Source: Streptomyces sp. NRRL WC-3549 | Lineage (GTDB): Bacteria; Actinomycetota; Actinomycetes; Streptomycetales; Streptomycetaceae | DNA: 19,490 nt | Direction of reading: 5' to 3' | Assembly: GCF_000721935.1 (NCBI RefSeq) | Contig: NZ_KL585391.1 | Span: forward strand, 174,468-193,957 | Part shown: piece by piece, positions 1 through 6,151 of the stretch | Numbering within the stretch: position 1 is the first letter of the stretch | Layout: every line of letters begins with the position of its first letter | Notes under the pieces: generated by a model | What the model was told of the DNA's origin: nothing | Database searches by the model: none | The model's input: the letters and a program-made list of their open reading frames with translations, nothing else | Program-made: the position numbers and the translations under genes

Positions 1-17
1 ATGTGTATAAGAGACAG
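1..17. other. Tn5 mosaic-end (Nextera adapter) remnant
   Basis: The first 17 bases read ATGTGTATAAGAGACAG, which is the 3' part of the 19-bp Tn5 mosaic end used in transposase-based library preparation. It sits exactly at the window edge and breaks into the proA reading frame. This is untrimmed adapter, not genome. An apparent reading frame starting here with MCIRDR is a known artefact of this adapter. Confidence 0.96.
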
Positions 18-264
18 GTTCGGGCGTGAGCGTCAGCCGGTCCACGATCGACTCGCTCGTCCCGGCCTCGCGGGCGCGCGCCACGTCCTCGGCGTTGGCG
101 GCCACGATCTCACCGGTACGCACCTCCAGCGCGTCCGCGACCGCCAGCAGCGCGTCGTCCTTCGCCGCGCGCGGAAGTGGCGCGATCTCGGCGGCGGCGC
201 CGCGGGCCCGGTAGGCCGCCTGGGCGACCGGGGACATGTTGTCGTACGGCGAGAGCGTGGTCAT
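18..264 (-). CDS. proA: Gamma-glutamyl phosphate reductase, N-terminal fragment cut by the contig end
   Basis: ProA reduces L-glutamyl 5-phosphate with NADPH to glutamate 5-semialdehyde, the second step of proline synthesis in the cytoplasm. Only residues 1-82 are present. The start ATG at 264-262 opens with [20 protein letters not shown] and runs through the helical N-terminus typical of the family, with [23 protein letters not shown] and ANAEDV-type segments. The full protein is usually about 420-430 residues, so the NADPH-binding and catalytic Cys regions lie beyond the edge. The frame stays open to base 18, where the adapter begins, so the truncation is technical and not a biological pseudogene. 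It lies downstream of proB on the same strand with one small gene between them. Identification is by recognition of the N-terminal sequence and the proB neighbourhood. Confidence 0.9.
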
Positions 265-355
265 GCCCGCAGGGTAGTGCGCCCGCCGCCGGCAGCCGCC
301 CCGCGTTTCGTGATACGAGACGGGCGTACCGGCGTACGGACACACACCCCGCACA

Positions 356-451
356 CCTGCCCGAACAGGCCCGCATTCCGCATGCCCGGCCGCGCAGCCG
401 CCCCTCTCGCGCACCTGCCCGAACGGGCACCGGTCCCGCCCGAACGGGCGG
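356..451. repeat. Three palindromic copies of a GCCCGAACGGGC-type element
   Basis: Three related palindromes with an AA centre: CCTGCCCGAACAGG at 356-369, TGCCCGAACGGGCA at 416-429 and CCGCCCGAACGGGCGG at 436-451. A partial relative, CACCTGCCCGGGT, follows at 501-513. All share CCCGAAC, and the first two are preceded by CACCTG or CACACCTG. They lie 92-187 bp upstream of the proA start. They could be protein-binding sites or small hairpins; which is not decidable here. Confidence 0.6.
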
Positions 452-534
452 CTAGGCGACCGCACACCCGTCACCGCCTCCTCGGGGCCCGCCCGCCCCG
501 CACCTGCCCGGGTCGCCCGCGGCGCTCGGCGGGG

Positions 535-578
535 AGCGAAAGCGGAAAGCGGACAGCGGAGAGCAGCGGAGAGCGGAA
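535..578. repeat. AGCGGAN heptamer tandem repeat
   Basis: Six imperfect units of AGCGGA plus one variable base lie in tandem: AGCGAA, AGCGGAA, AGCGGAC, AGCGGAG, then after an extra AGC, AGCGGAG and AGCGGAA. The repeat ends 18 bases before the stop codon of the minus-strand gene at 596. No T-run or stable stem accompanies it. Confidence 0.7.
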
Positions 579-595
579 ACAGGGAGCAGCCCAGG

Positions 596-1081
596 TCAGT
601 ACGGGTGCACCCCGACCGGCGCGGCCGGCGGCGGGCCGTATCCCTCGGCGACCCTCTGGTGGTACGTCTCCCGGTCGATGACCTCCAGTCCGACGATCTC
701 CCACGGCGGGAGCCCCGCACTGGACCGGTGCTCGCCCCACAGCCGCAGCGCGACCGCCGCCGCGTCGTGGAGGTCGCGCGCCTCCTCCCAGTAACGGATC
801 TCCGCGTGGTCGTTGGCGTACCGGCTGGTCAGCAGGAACGGGTGGTCGTGCGCGAGCTGTTCGAGCCCCCTTCTGACCTCCTTGAGCGGGATCTCCCCGC
901 CGGAGACGCTGAGGGTGATGTGCCACAGCTTGGAACGGGTCCGTTGCTCCTTGGTCACCACCGGTTCCTGCTCAAGGGTCTGGTCGGCGGACATGCCGAC
1001 GAAGTCGGCCCCCGCTCCGACACTGGTCAGGGCGCGACTGCCCGTTCCGCGGGGCGGTGACCCCGGGCGCGCTCGTCTCAC
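596..1081 (-). CDS. Small unrecognised protein encoded between proB and proA
   Basis: I do not recognise a characterised family. With the GTG start at 1081-1079 the protein has 161 residues. That start is preferred because a perfect AGGAGG lies six bases upstream (1088-1093). An ATG at 994 would give 132 residues but has no good ribosome-binding site. Residues 1-45 are rich in Arg, Gly, Pro and Ser and look disordered. The core (about 46-150) alternates strands and helices: [12 protein letters not shown], then a helix ending [36 protein letters not shown], and a final segment with [13 protein letters not shown]. There is no signal peptide or membrane segment. The core looks like a compact alpha/beta cytoplasmic domain. 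Its position inside the proline locus suggests co-transcription with proB, but nothing in the sequence ties it to proline metabolism. Confidence 0.8.
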   Translation of the reverse strand: MRRARPGSPPRGTGSRALTSVGAGADFVGMSADQTLEQEPVVTKEQRTRSKLWHITLSVSGGEIPLKEVRRGLEQLAHDHPFLLTSRYANDHAEIRYWEEARDLHDAAAVALRLWGEHRSSAGLPPWEIVGLEVIDRETYHQRVAEGYGPPPAAPVGVHPY

Positions 1082-1087
1082 CGGCGG

Positions 1088-1093
1088 CCTCCT
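1088..1093 (-). promoter_or_regulatory. Perfect AGGAGG ribosome-binding site that decides a start
   Basis: AGGAGG on the minus strand is followed by CCGCCG and GTG at 1081-1079. It is a perfect match to the anti-Shine-Dalgarno complement with six-base spacing, and the reason for choosing the longer form of the gene ending at 596. Confidence 0.7.
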
Positions 1094-1210
1094 GTGAATG
1101 TGTACCTGTACTGACCCCATGTACCCCCGTGACAAAGTTGACCAGTCCGGGGCCCGGCTTGGGGCGGTTTTCGTGAAGGTCTCCGCTCGAAGCCTGGACT
1201 TTCAGCCGTT

Positions 1211-2395
1211 TCAGGGGGCCGTGCGGGACGTGAGGACGACAAGGTCGTCCCTGTGTACGACCTCGCGCTCGTAGGCGGGGCCGAGTTCGCGCGCCAGGTC
1301 GCGGGTGGAGCGGCCCAGCAGCTGAGGGATCTCCTTGGCGTCGAAGTTGACGAGCCCACGGGCGACCGCGCGGCCGGAGAGGTCCCGCAGCTCCACCGGA
1401 TCGCCCGCGGAGAACTCGCCCTCGACGCCGCAGATCCCGGCCGGCAGCAGCGAGGTGCGCCGCTCGACGACCGCCTGCACGGCCCCGTCGTCCAGGACGA
1501 GCGCCCCCTGCGGCGTCGAGGCGTGGGCCAGCCACAGCAGCCGGTCGGCCGAGCGCCGCCCGGTGGGATGGAAGTACGTACCGGTGTCGCGGCCGGCGAG
1601 CGCGGCGGCGGCCCGGCTGGCCGACGTCAGGACGACGGGCACCCCGGCGGCGGTGGCGATGCGGGCCGCCTCCACCTTGGTGACCATGCCGCCGGTTCCG
1701 ACACCGGCCTTCCCGGCGCTGCCGATCGTCACGCCGTGGAGGTCCTGCGGACCGCTGACCTCGGCGATGCGGGAGGTTCCGGGCGTGCTCGGGTCACCGT
1801 CGTAGAGGCCGTCGACGTCGGAGAGCAGGACGAGGAGGTCGGCGTGGACGAGGTGGGCGACGAGCGCGGCGAGCCGGTCGTTGTCACCGAACCGGATCTC
1901 GTCGGTGGCCACGGTGTCGTTCTCGTTGACGACGGGGAGCGCCCCCATCTCCAGGAGCTGGTCGAGCGTGCTGTAGGCGTTGCGGTAATGGGCCCGCCGA
2001 CTGGTGTCGTCGGAGGTGAGCAGCACCTGGCCGACGCGTACGCCGTAGCGGGCGAAGGAGGCCGTGTACCGGGCGACCAGCAGACCCTGCCCGACGCTGG
2101 CGGCCGCCTGCTGACGGGCCAGGTCCTTGGGCCGGCGGACGAGGCCGAGCGGGGCGAGTCCGGCGGCGATGGCGCCGCTGGAGACGAGGACGATCTCGCG
2201 CTCCCCGCCGCCCCTGACCTTGGCGAGCACGTCGACGAGGGCGTCCACCCGGTCGGCGTCGAGGCCGCCCGCCGCGGTGGTGAGCGAGGAGGACCCGACC
2301 TTGACGACGATCCTGCGGGCACCGGTCACTCCCGGCCTCCCGGCCCCGCCGGCGGAGCTGCGCGGTACGCCTTCGGATTCGCTTGCCCCTGACAC
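1211..2395 (-). CDS. proB: Glutamate 5-kinase with C-terminal PUA domain
   Basis: ProB phosphorylates L-glutamate with ATP to L-glutamyl 5-phosphate, the committed and usually proline-inhibited step of proline synthesis. The amino-acid kinase domain (about residues 27-285) shows the N-terminal IVVKVGSSSLT with the ATP-contacting Lys, LVSSGAIAAG, the glutamate-binding NENDTVATDEIRFGDNDRLAA segment (given here in pieces: NENDTVATDEI, FGDNDRLAA), DVDGLYDGDP and GTGGMVTKVEAA. A PUA domain follows, ending in LGPAYEREVVHRDDLVVL. The length of 394 residues exceeds the usual 365-375 because of an N-terminal extension (MSGASESEGV...). The GTG at 2395 is used here; a GTG about 22 codons further in (VTGARRIVV) would give a more typical length. 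The order proB, small gene, proA on one strand is typical of the proline locus. Confidence 0.95.
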   Translation of the reverse strand: MSGASESEGVPRSSAGGAGRPGVTGARRIVVKVGSSSLTTAAGGLDADRVDALVDVLAKVRGGGEREIVLVSSGAIAAGLAPLGLVRRPKDLARQQAAASVGQGLLVARYTASFARYGVRVGQVLLTSDDTSRRAHYRNAYSTLDQLLEMGALPVVNENDTVATDEIRFGDNDRLAALVAHLVHADLLVLLSDVDGLYDGDPSTPGTSRIAEVSGPQDLHGVTIGSAGKAGVGTGGMVTKVEAARIATAAGVPVVLTSASRAAAALAGRDTGTYFHPTGRRSADRLLWLAHASTPQGALVLDDGAVQAVVERRTSLLPAGICGVEGEFSAGDPVELRDLSGRAVARGLVNFDAKEIPQLLGRSTRDLARELGPAYEREVVHRDDLVVLTSRTAP

Positions 2396-2435
2396 GTACG
2401 CCCGTCCCCATCATGTCGTCCTGCTCGGCGCCCAC

Positions 2436-2441
2436 AATCTA
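2436..2441 (-). promoter_or_regulatory. Candidate -10 box for proB
   Basis: TAGATT on the minus strand fits the streptomycete TAGRRT-type -10. It would place transcription start near 2429, about 34 bases upstream of the proB GTG at 2395. The -35 region 17 bases upstream (TGCACG) matches poorly, so this is a suggestion only. Confidence 0.35.
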
Positions 2442-2581
2442 CGCGAGGCGGTCCGTGCCGTGCAGCACCGTCTCAAAGCACACCGCGGGTACACGCCCCG
2501 GCTCCGAGGCGCGGGCGCACAGCACAGTACGGCCGGTCGAGATGGAGCCTTTGCGTAATCTCTACCTGCCGTTGGTCGGGC

Positions 2582-2587
2582 TACGCT
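2582..2587 (+). promoter_or_regulatory. Candidate -10 box for a leaderless pyruvyltransferase transcript
   Basis: TACGCT fits TANNNT and ends six bases before the GTG at 2594. There is no Shine-Dalgarno upstream of that GTG. This spacing would put the first transcribed base at the start codon, as in leaderless actinomycete mRNAs. No good -35 is visible. Confidence 0.35.
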
Positions 2588-2593
2588 CTACGG

Positions 2594-4000
2594 GTGACCG
2601 ATGAATCGACCCGCAAGACGCGTGTCCTGCTCAGATCAGGCAAAAGCCCCTTCGATGTGGCGTCCCTCGAACAGTCCCTCCACAGAGATGTCTTCGGGAC
2701 GAATACAGGAAACCTGATCTTCAGCGACGCGGCTCACAAGCTGCTCACGACCCCGCGGGCCGAGGTCTCCTCCAACGGAATCCGTACGATCCCGTCGGAG
2801 GCCGCCCGCATCAACGAGGAGTACGACGTCTTCGTCGTCCCCCTGGCCAACGCCTTCCGGCCGTCGTTCGAGCGGCCGCTGGCGCGGATGACCGCGCTGA
2901 TCAAGAAGCTGCGCATCCCGGTCGTCGTCCTCGGAGTCGGCGCGCAGGCCGACCTGAAGTACGACGCGGCCCGGCTGAAGCCGATGGAACCCACCGTCAG
3001 GGAATTCGTCACCGAGGTACTCAACCGCAGCGCGTCCATCGGCGTCCGGGGCGAATTCACCGAGCAGTACCTCAAGGACATGGGCTTCCGCGACGTCGAG
3101 GTCATCGGCTGCCCCTCCATGTTCATGCACGGCGAAACGTTCACGCTCGAGAAGCGGTTCGAGTCGCTCACCCCCGAGTCCCACGTCTCGGTGAACGGTT
3201 CGCACAGCGCCGTCCGCTCGCACGGTCTCGACGCGATAATCCGGCAGGCCCACCAGCGCTACCCGAACCTCCGGTTCGTCGGGCAGAACCTCCTGGAGGG
3301 CGAGCTCCTGCACTGGCGCGAGACCTCGCACTCCTCCGGCTCGCAGACCTCGATGCCGACACACCCGTCCCACCCGATGTACCGCGAGGGCAAGGTCCGG
3401 CTCTACATCGACCCGGCCACCTGGATCCGCGAACTCCGCGAGTTCGACTTCTCGTTCGGCTCCCGCATCCACGGCAACATCGCGGCGCTCCTGGCGGGCG
3501 TTCCGAGCACCGTGCTCTGCAGCGACTCGCGCACCCTGGAGCTGTGCCGGTACTTCGGCATCCCGCACCGCAAGATCTCCGAGACGCCCAAGGACATCGA
3601 CCCCGCCGAGCTCTACGAGGCGGCCGACTTCAGCGATCTGGTCAACGGCCACAAGGAACGCTTCCTGCGCTTCACCGGCTTCATGGAGCGCAACGGTCTG
3701 GAGAACACCTTCACCCACGGCGACGGGGGCGCGGCGTTCGAAGCGGCCATGGCGAAGCTCTCGCTTCCGCCCGCCGTCCGGCCGTGGACGGACAGCGACC
3801 CGGATTCCCTGCGCAGCCGCTTCAGCTGGATGCGGAGCAGGATGGAGGAACTGGCCGAGGAGAACAACCGGTTGCGCCAGTCCCTGCTCACCGCAAGGCC
3901 CGGCGACAGGCCGCAGGCAGGCGCGGGTTCCACCGCCTACCAGCGGGCCCGGCGTGTGGTGGGCCGGCCGGTCAGGAGACTGCTCCGTCCCGAGCAGTGA
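2594..4000 (+). CDS. Polysaccharide pyruvyltransferase family protein
   Basis: Members of this family (PF04230; CsaB, WcaK) transfer pyruvate from phosphoenolpyruvate to a sugar or polyol as a ketal, usually on a lipid-linked or wall polymer on the cytoplasmic side. The 468-residue protein shows family signatures: VVLGVGAQAD (about 112-121), VEVIGCPSMF (169-177) and FSFGSRIHGNIAALLAGVPS (286-305), with the conserved Arg-Ile-His-Gly. A predicted coiled coil (about 408-432, MEELAEENNRL) and a basic tail, RARRVVGRPVRRLLRPEQ, follow the catalytic domain. It is the only plus-strand gene in the block: divergent from proB and convergent with the glycosyltransferase at 4038. The GTG start has no ribosome-binding site and is probably leaderless. 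In this setting it probably puts a pyruvate ketal on the teichoic acid; the acceptor is inferred from the neighbours. Confidence 0.88.
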   Translation: MTDESTRKTRVLLRSGKSPFDVASLEQSLHRDVFGTNTGNLIFSDAAHKLLTTPRAEVSSNGIRTIPSEAARINEEYDVFVVPLANAFRPSFERPLARMTALIKKLRIPVVVLGVGAQADLKYDAARLKPMEPTVREFVTEVLNRSASIGVRGEFTEQYLKDMGFRDVEVIGCPSMFMHGETFTLEKRFESLTPESHVSVNGSHSAVRSHGLDAIIRQAHQRYPNLRFVGQNLLEGELLHWRETSHSSGSQTSMPTHPSHPMYREGKVRLYIDPATWIRELREFDFSFGSRIHGNIAALLAGVPSTVLCSDSRTLELCRYFGIPHRKISETPKDIDPAELYEAADFSDLVNGHKERFLRFTGFMERNGLENTFTHGDGGAAFEAAMAKLSLPPAVRPWTDSDPDSLRSRFSWMRSRMEELAEENNRLRQSLLTARPGDRPQAGAGSTAYQRARRVVGRPVRRLLRPEQ

Positions 4001-4006
4001 GGGGGT

Positions 4007-4037
4007 GCCCGGCTCCGTGTGTCCCATGGGCCCGGGC
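4007..4037. terminator. Possible weak bidirectional terminator between convergent genes
   Basis: GCCCGG (4007-4012) pairs with CCGGGC (4032-4037) in the 37-bp gap between two convergent stop codons, and CCCATGGG lies within the loop. The stem is short and there is no T-run; the call rests mainly on position. Confidence 0.3.
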
Positions 4038-5258
4038 CTATCCTGCCCGGCGCGGGGCGCGCAGAGCCGACCGGGCCTTCCTACGGGCCTTGCGTACCAG
4101 GCGTCGCGCGATCGAGGTGGCCGTCTGCACCTTCGGCACCTCGATCCGCTTACCGCCGACCCGCTCGGCCACAGTCAGCTCGTACGCGGAATCGGGCAGC
4201 CCCGCCCGCTCGCCGAAATGCGGGTAGGCGAGGTACGCCTTGCCGCCGAGTCCCTTGCGGACCACCGCGGGCTCATGTTTGTCCGCCATGAACCGCAGGA
4301 CGTCCAGGAGCAGATCGAGCCGTCCCCGGGCCACGCAGACCAGCCGCAGTCGCTCATGCACCTTGAGGCGGCGGCCCAGCCCCGGTGACCAGTAGGCCGC
4401 CAGCAGCGGAGCGGCCAGCTCCATCTTGTCCTGCCGCACGGCCTCGGACTGCCGCAGCAGGGAGGCACCGAACTGCGGGAGGAGGGTGATGACGAAGGGC
4501 CGCACCATCAGCTCGTCCCGCTGGGGCCCCGGCGGGAGATGGGTCGCGATGAGTTCCGTCAGCGCCCGCGCGGAGTCGAAGCGCAGCCGGTAACTCCCGC
4601 TCTTCGTCACGTGCTTGCCGTCGTCCCGGCCCACCAGGTAGTAGCAGGTGTAGTCGGCGACGACGGAGACCCCGCCGCCGCGCAGATAGGCCTCCATGGT
4701 GAAGAGCGCGTCCTCACCGGTCTTCAGCCTTTCGTCGAAGGTCAGCCCGAGCCGTACGAGCATCTCCCGCCGGAAGAGCTTCTGGGCGCTCAGGGTGAAT
4801 TTGATGCGCGAGGAGAAGAGGTCGGCCCGCTCGGCGTTCTCCTTCCACATCGACTTCGGCGCTCCGCGGTTGACGCCGACGACCTTGCCGAGCACCACGT
4901 CCGTGCCGGCCCGGTCCCCCATCGCGACCATCCGTTCGAGCGCCTCCTCGCCGAAGTAGTCGTCCGCGTCGAGGAAGAAGACGTAGCGTCCGCGCGCCAG
5001 CCCGAGTCCGACGTTGCGCGGCCCGCTGGGGCCGCCGGAGTTCTCCTGGTGGACGACCCGGGTCTCGATGGCGGTGCGCGCCGCGAACTCGTCCAGGTAC
5101 TCCCCCGTACCGTCCGTGGACCCGTCGTCGACGGCGATGATCTCCATGCGCCCGGCCGGCAGGGTCTGCGCCTCGACGGACTCCAGGCAGCGGATCAGGT
5201 ACGGCATCGCCTCGTAGGCCCCGATGACGACGCTGACGTCTGGTGCGCTGTTACTCAT
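4038..5258 (-). CDS. GT-A family 2 glycosyltransferase (teichoic-acid type)
   Basis: This cytoplasmic enzyme is predicted to transfer a sugar from a nucleotide-sugar to a wall polymer or its lipid-linked precursor. The 406-residue protein starts with the GT2 fold: PDVSVVIGAYEAMPYL (6-21), VDDGSTDGT (43-51), SGGPSGPRNVGLG, FFLDADDYFG (95-103) with the metal-binding DxD, and GEDALF (181-186) holding the likely catalytic Asp. After residue 270 comes a C-terminal region with HERLRLVCVARGRL (301-314) and a strongly basic end, RRLVRKARRKARSALR, that may bind the membrane. The ATG at 5258 has GGGGAGAG just upstream. It is a paralogue of the N-terminal half of the protein at 6152-8167. A decayed relative of it lies at 12822-12982. 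A hairpin at 5341-5387 separates it from rfbC, so it probably has its own promoter. The donor sugar is unknown; rhamnose is suggested by the neighbours only. Confidence 0.9.
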   Translation of the reverse strand: MSNSAPDVSVVIGAYEAMPYLIRCLESVEAQTLPAGRMEIIAVDDGSTDGTGEYLDEFAARTAIETRVVHQENSGGPSGPRNVGLGLARGRYVFFLDADDYFGEEALERMVAMGDRAGTDVVLGKVVGVNRGAPKSMWKENAERADLFSSRIKFTLSAQKLFRREMLVRLGLTFDERLKTGEDALFTMEAYLRGGGVSVVADYTCYYLVGRDDGKHVTKSGSYRLRFDSARALTELIATHLPPGPQRDELMVRPFVITLLPQFGASLLRQSEAVRQDKMELAAPLLAAYWSPGLGRRLKVHERLRLVCVARGRLDLLLDVLRFMADKHEPAVVRKGLGGKAYLAYPHFGERAGLPDSAYELTVAERVGGKRIEVPKVQTATSIARRLVRKARRKARSALRAPRRAG

Positions 5259-5340
5259 CTCTCCCCGGTCTGCGCGTTCGCTTTCAGGAAAGGACGACGG
5301 AACGCCGCTTCATGACGCGTTCCCCGCACAGTCACACGAA

Positions 5341-5387
5341 AACGGCCTGTCCGTTCCCTTCTCGGCATAGGAGACGGGCAGGCCGTT
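5341..5387 (-). terminator. Rho-independent terminator after rfbC
   Basis: AACGGCCTGTCCGT (5341-5354) and ACGGGCAGGCCGTT (5374-5387) form a 14-bp stem with one mismatch. Read on the minus strand, the stem ends in CGTTTTCG, giving a short U-run. It lies between the rfbC stop (5469) and the start of the next gene (5258). Confidence 0.7.
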
Positions 5388-5468
5388 CATCGGGTTGCCT
5401 CGGATATGGGCCACCTTCGCATCCGCGTGGCCGGATCTCCCGCCCCCGCGGGTTCTCCCCGAGCCCGG

Positions 5469-6065
5469 TCAGCGTGCGCGCAGCTGATTCCGGAAGGAGA
5501 CGCAGTCCTCGTAGCGGGGCAGCAGACCCTGTTCCTCCGCCTCGGCGAGCGTCGGCGCCTGCTCGTCCTTCGGTGAGAGCAGGGGCTCGACGCCTTCGGG
5601 CCAGGTGATGGCGAGGCCGGGGTCGAGCGGGTTGATGCCGTGTTCACGCTCGGGCGCGTAGCCCTCGGAGCAGAGGTAGACCACGGTGGCGTCGTCGCTC
5701 AGGGCGAAGAAGGCGTGCCCGAGTCCCTCGGAGAGGTACACCGCGTGGTGCGTCACGTCGTCCAGCCGGACGATCTCCCACCGCTTGTACGTCGGGGAGC
5801 CGACGCGGATGTCGACGATGACGTCGAGGACCGCGCCCCGGACGCACTTGACGTACTTCGCCTGGCTCGGCGGAACGTCCGCGTAGTGGATGCCGCGCAA
5901 GGTGCCGCGCCTGGACACCGAGCAGTTCGCCTGGACCAGGCTGAGGTCCTGGCCGGTCGCGGTCCGGAAGTCCGCCCCGCGGAACCACTCGTGGAAGCTG
6001 CCGCGGTCGTCGGGGAACACCTTCGGCTCGTGAATCCAGGCACCTTCGATGGACAGAGGTCGCAT
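5469..6065 (-). CDS. rfbC: dTDP-4-dehydrorhamnose 3,5-epimerase
   Basis: RmlC (RfbC) epimerises C3 and C5 of dTDP-4-dehydro-6-deoxyglucose, the third step to dTDP-L-rhamnose. The 198-residue cupin shows PKVFPDDRGSFHEWF (14-28), VQANCSVSRRGTLRGIHY (44-61) with the catalytic His60, VDIRVGSPTY (84-93), and LGHAFFALSDDATVVYLCS (115-133), all standard family signatures. The ATG at 6065 begins MRPLSIEGAW, the normal N-terminus, and is preferred over in-frame ATGs at 6098 and 6107. Unlike many clusters it is not next to rfbABD: a methyltransferase and a glycosyltransferase lie between. It follows the glycosyltransferase at 6152 by 86 bases, so the two may be co-transcribed, and the transcript probably ends at the 5341-5387 hairpin. 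Confidence 0.95.
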   Translation of the reverse strand: MRPLSIEGAWIHEPKVFPDDRGSFHEWFRGADFRTATGQDLSLVQANCSVSRRGTLRGIHYADVPPSQAKYVKCVRGAVLDVIVDIRVGSPTYKRWEIVRLDDVTHHAVYLSEGLGHAFFALSDDATVVYLCSEGYAPEREHGINPLDPGLAITWPEGVEPLLSPKDEQAPTLAEAEEQGLLPRYEDCVSFRNQLRAR

Positions 6066-6151
6066 ATCTTTCACTTCTTTCTCAACTGGCTGGTCCATGC
6101 TCCGCACCGCCGGGGCGGTCCGGAGACCGGCCCGTCCCGGCGGAAGGGCCC

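Larger units (their letters stand above)
265..595. other. Intergenic region upstream of proA with palindromes and a short tandem repeat
   Basis: This 331-bp stretch between the unrecognised gene and proA holds no convincing gene. Its left part precedes the proA start and should contain the proA promoter if proA is not co-transcribed with proB. The middle carries a family of short palindromes with the core GCCCGAAC (356-451), and the right part a purine-rich heptamer repeat (535-578). Apparent reading frames here are rich in Arg, Pro and Ala on every frame, as expected from GC-rich non-coding DNA. Confidence 0.7.

Noticed and set aside
1..681. Long plus-strand reading frame from base 1, beginning MCIRDR
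   Set aside because: It starts inside the Tn5 adapter, runs antisense to proA, and is low-complexity Arg/Pro-rich sequence.
1253..2392. Plus-strand frame opposite proB
   Set aside because: Antisense shadow of a confidently identified gene, with no motifs or ribosome-binding site.
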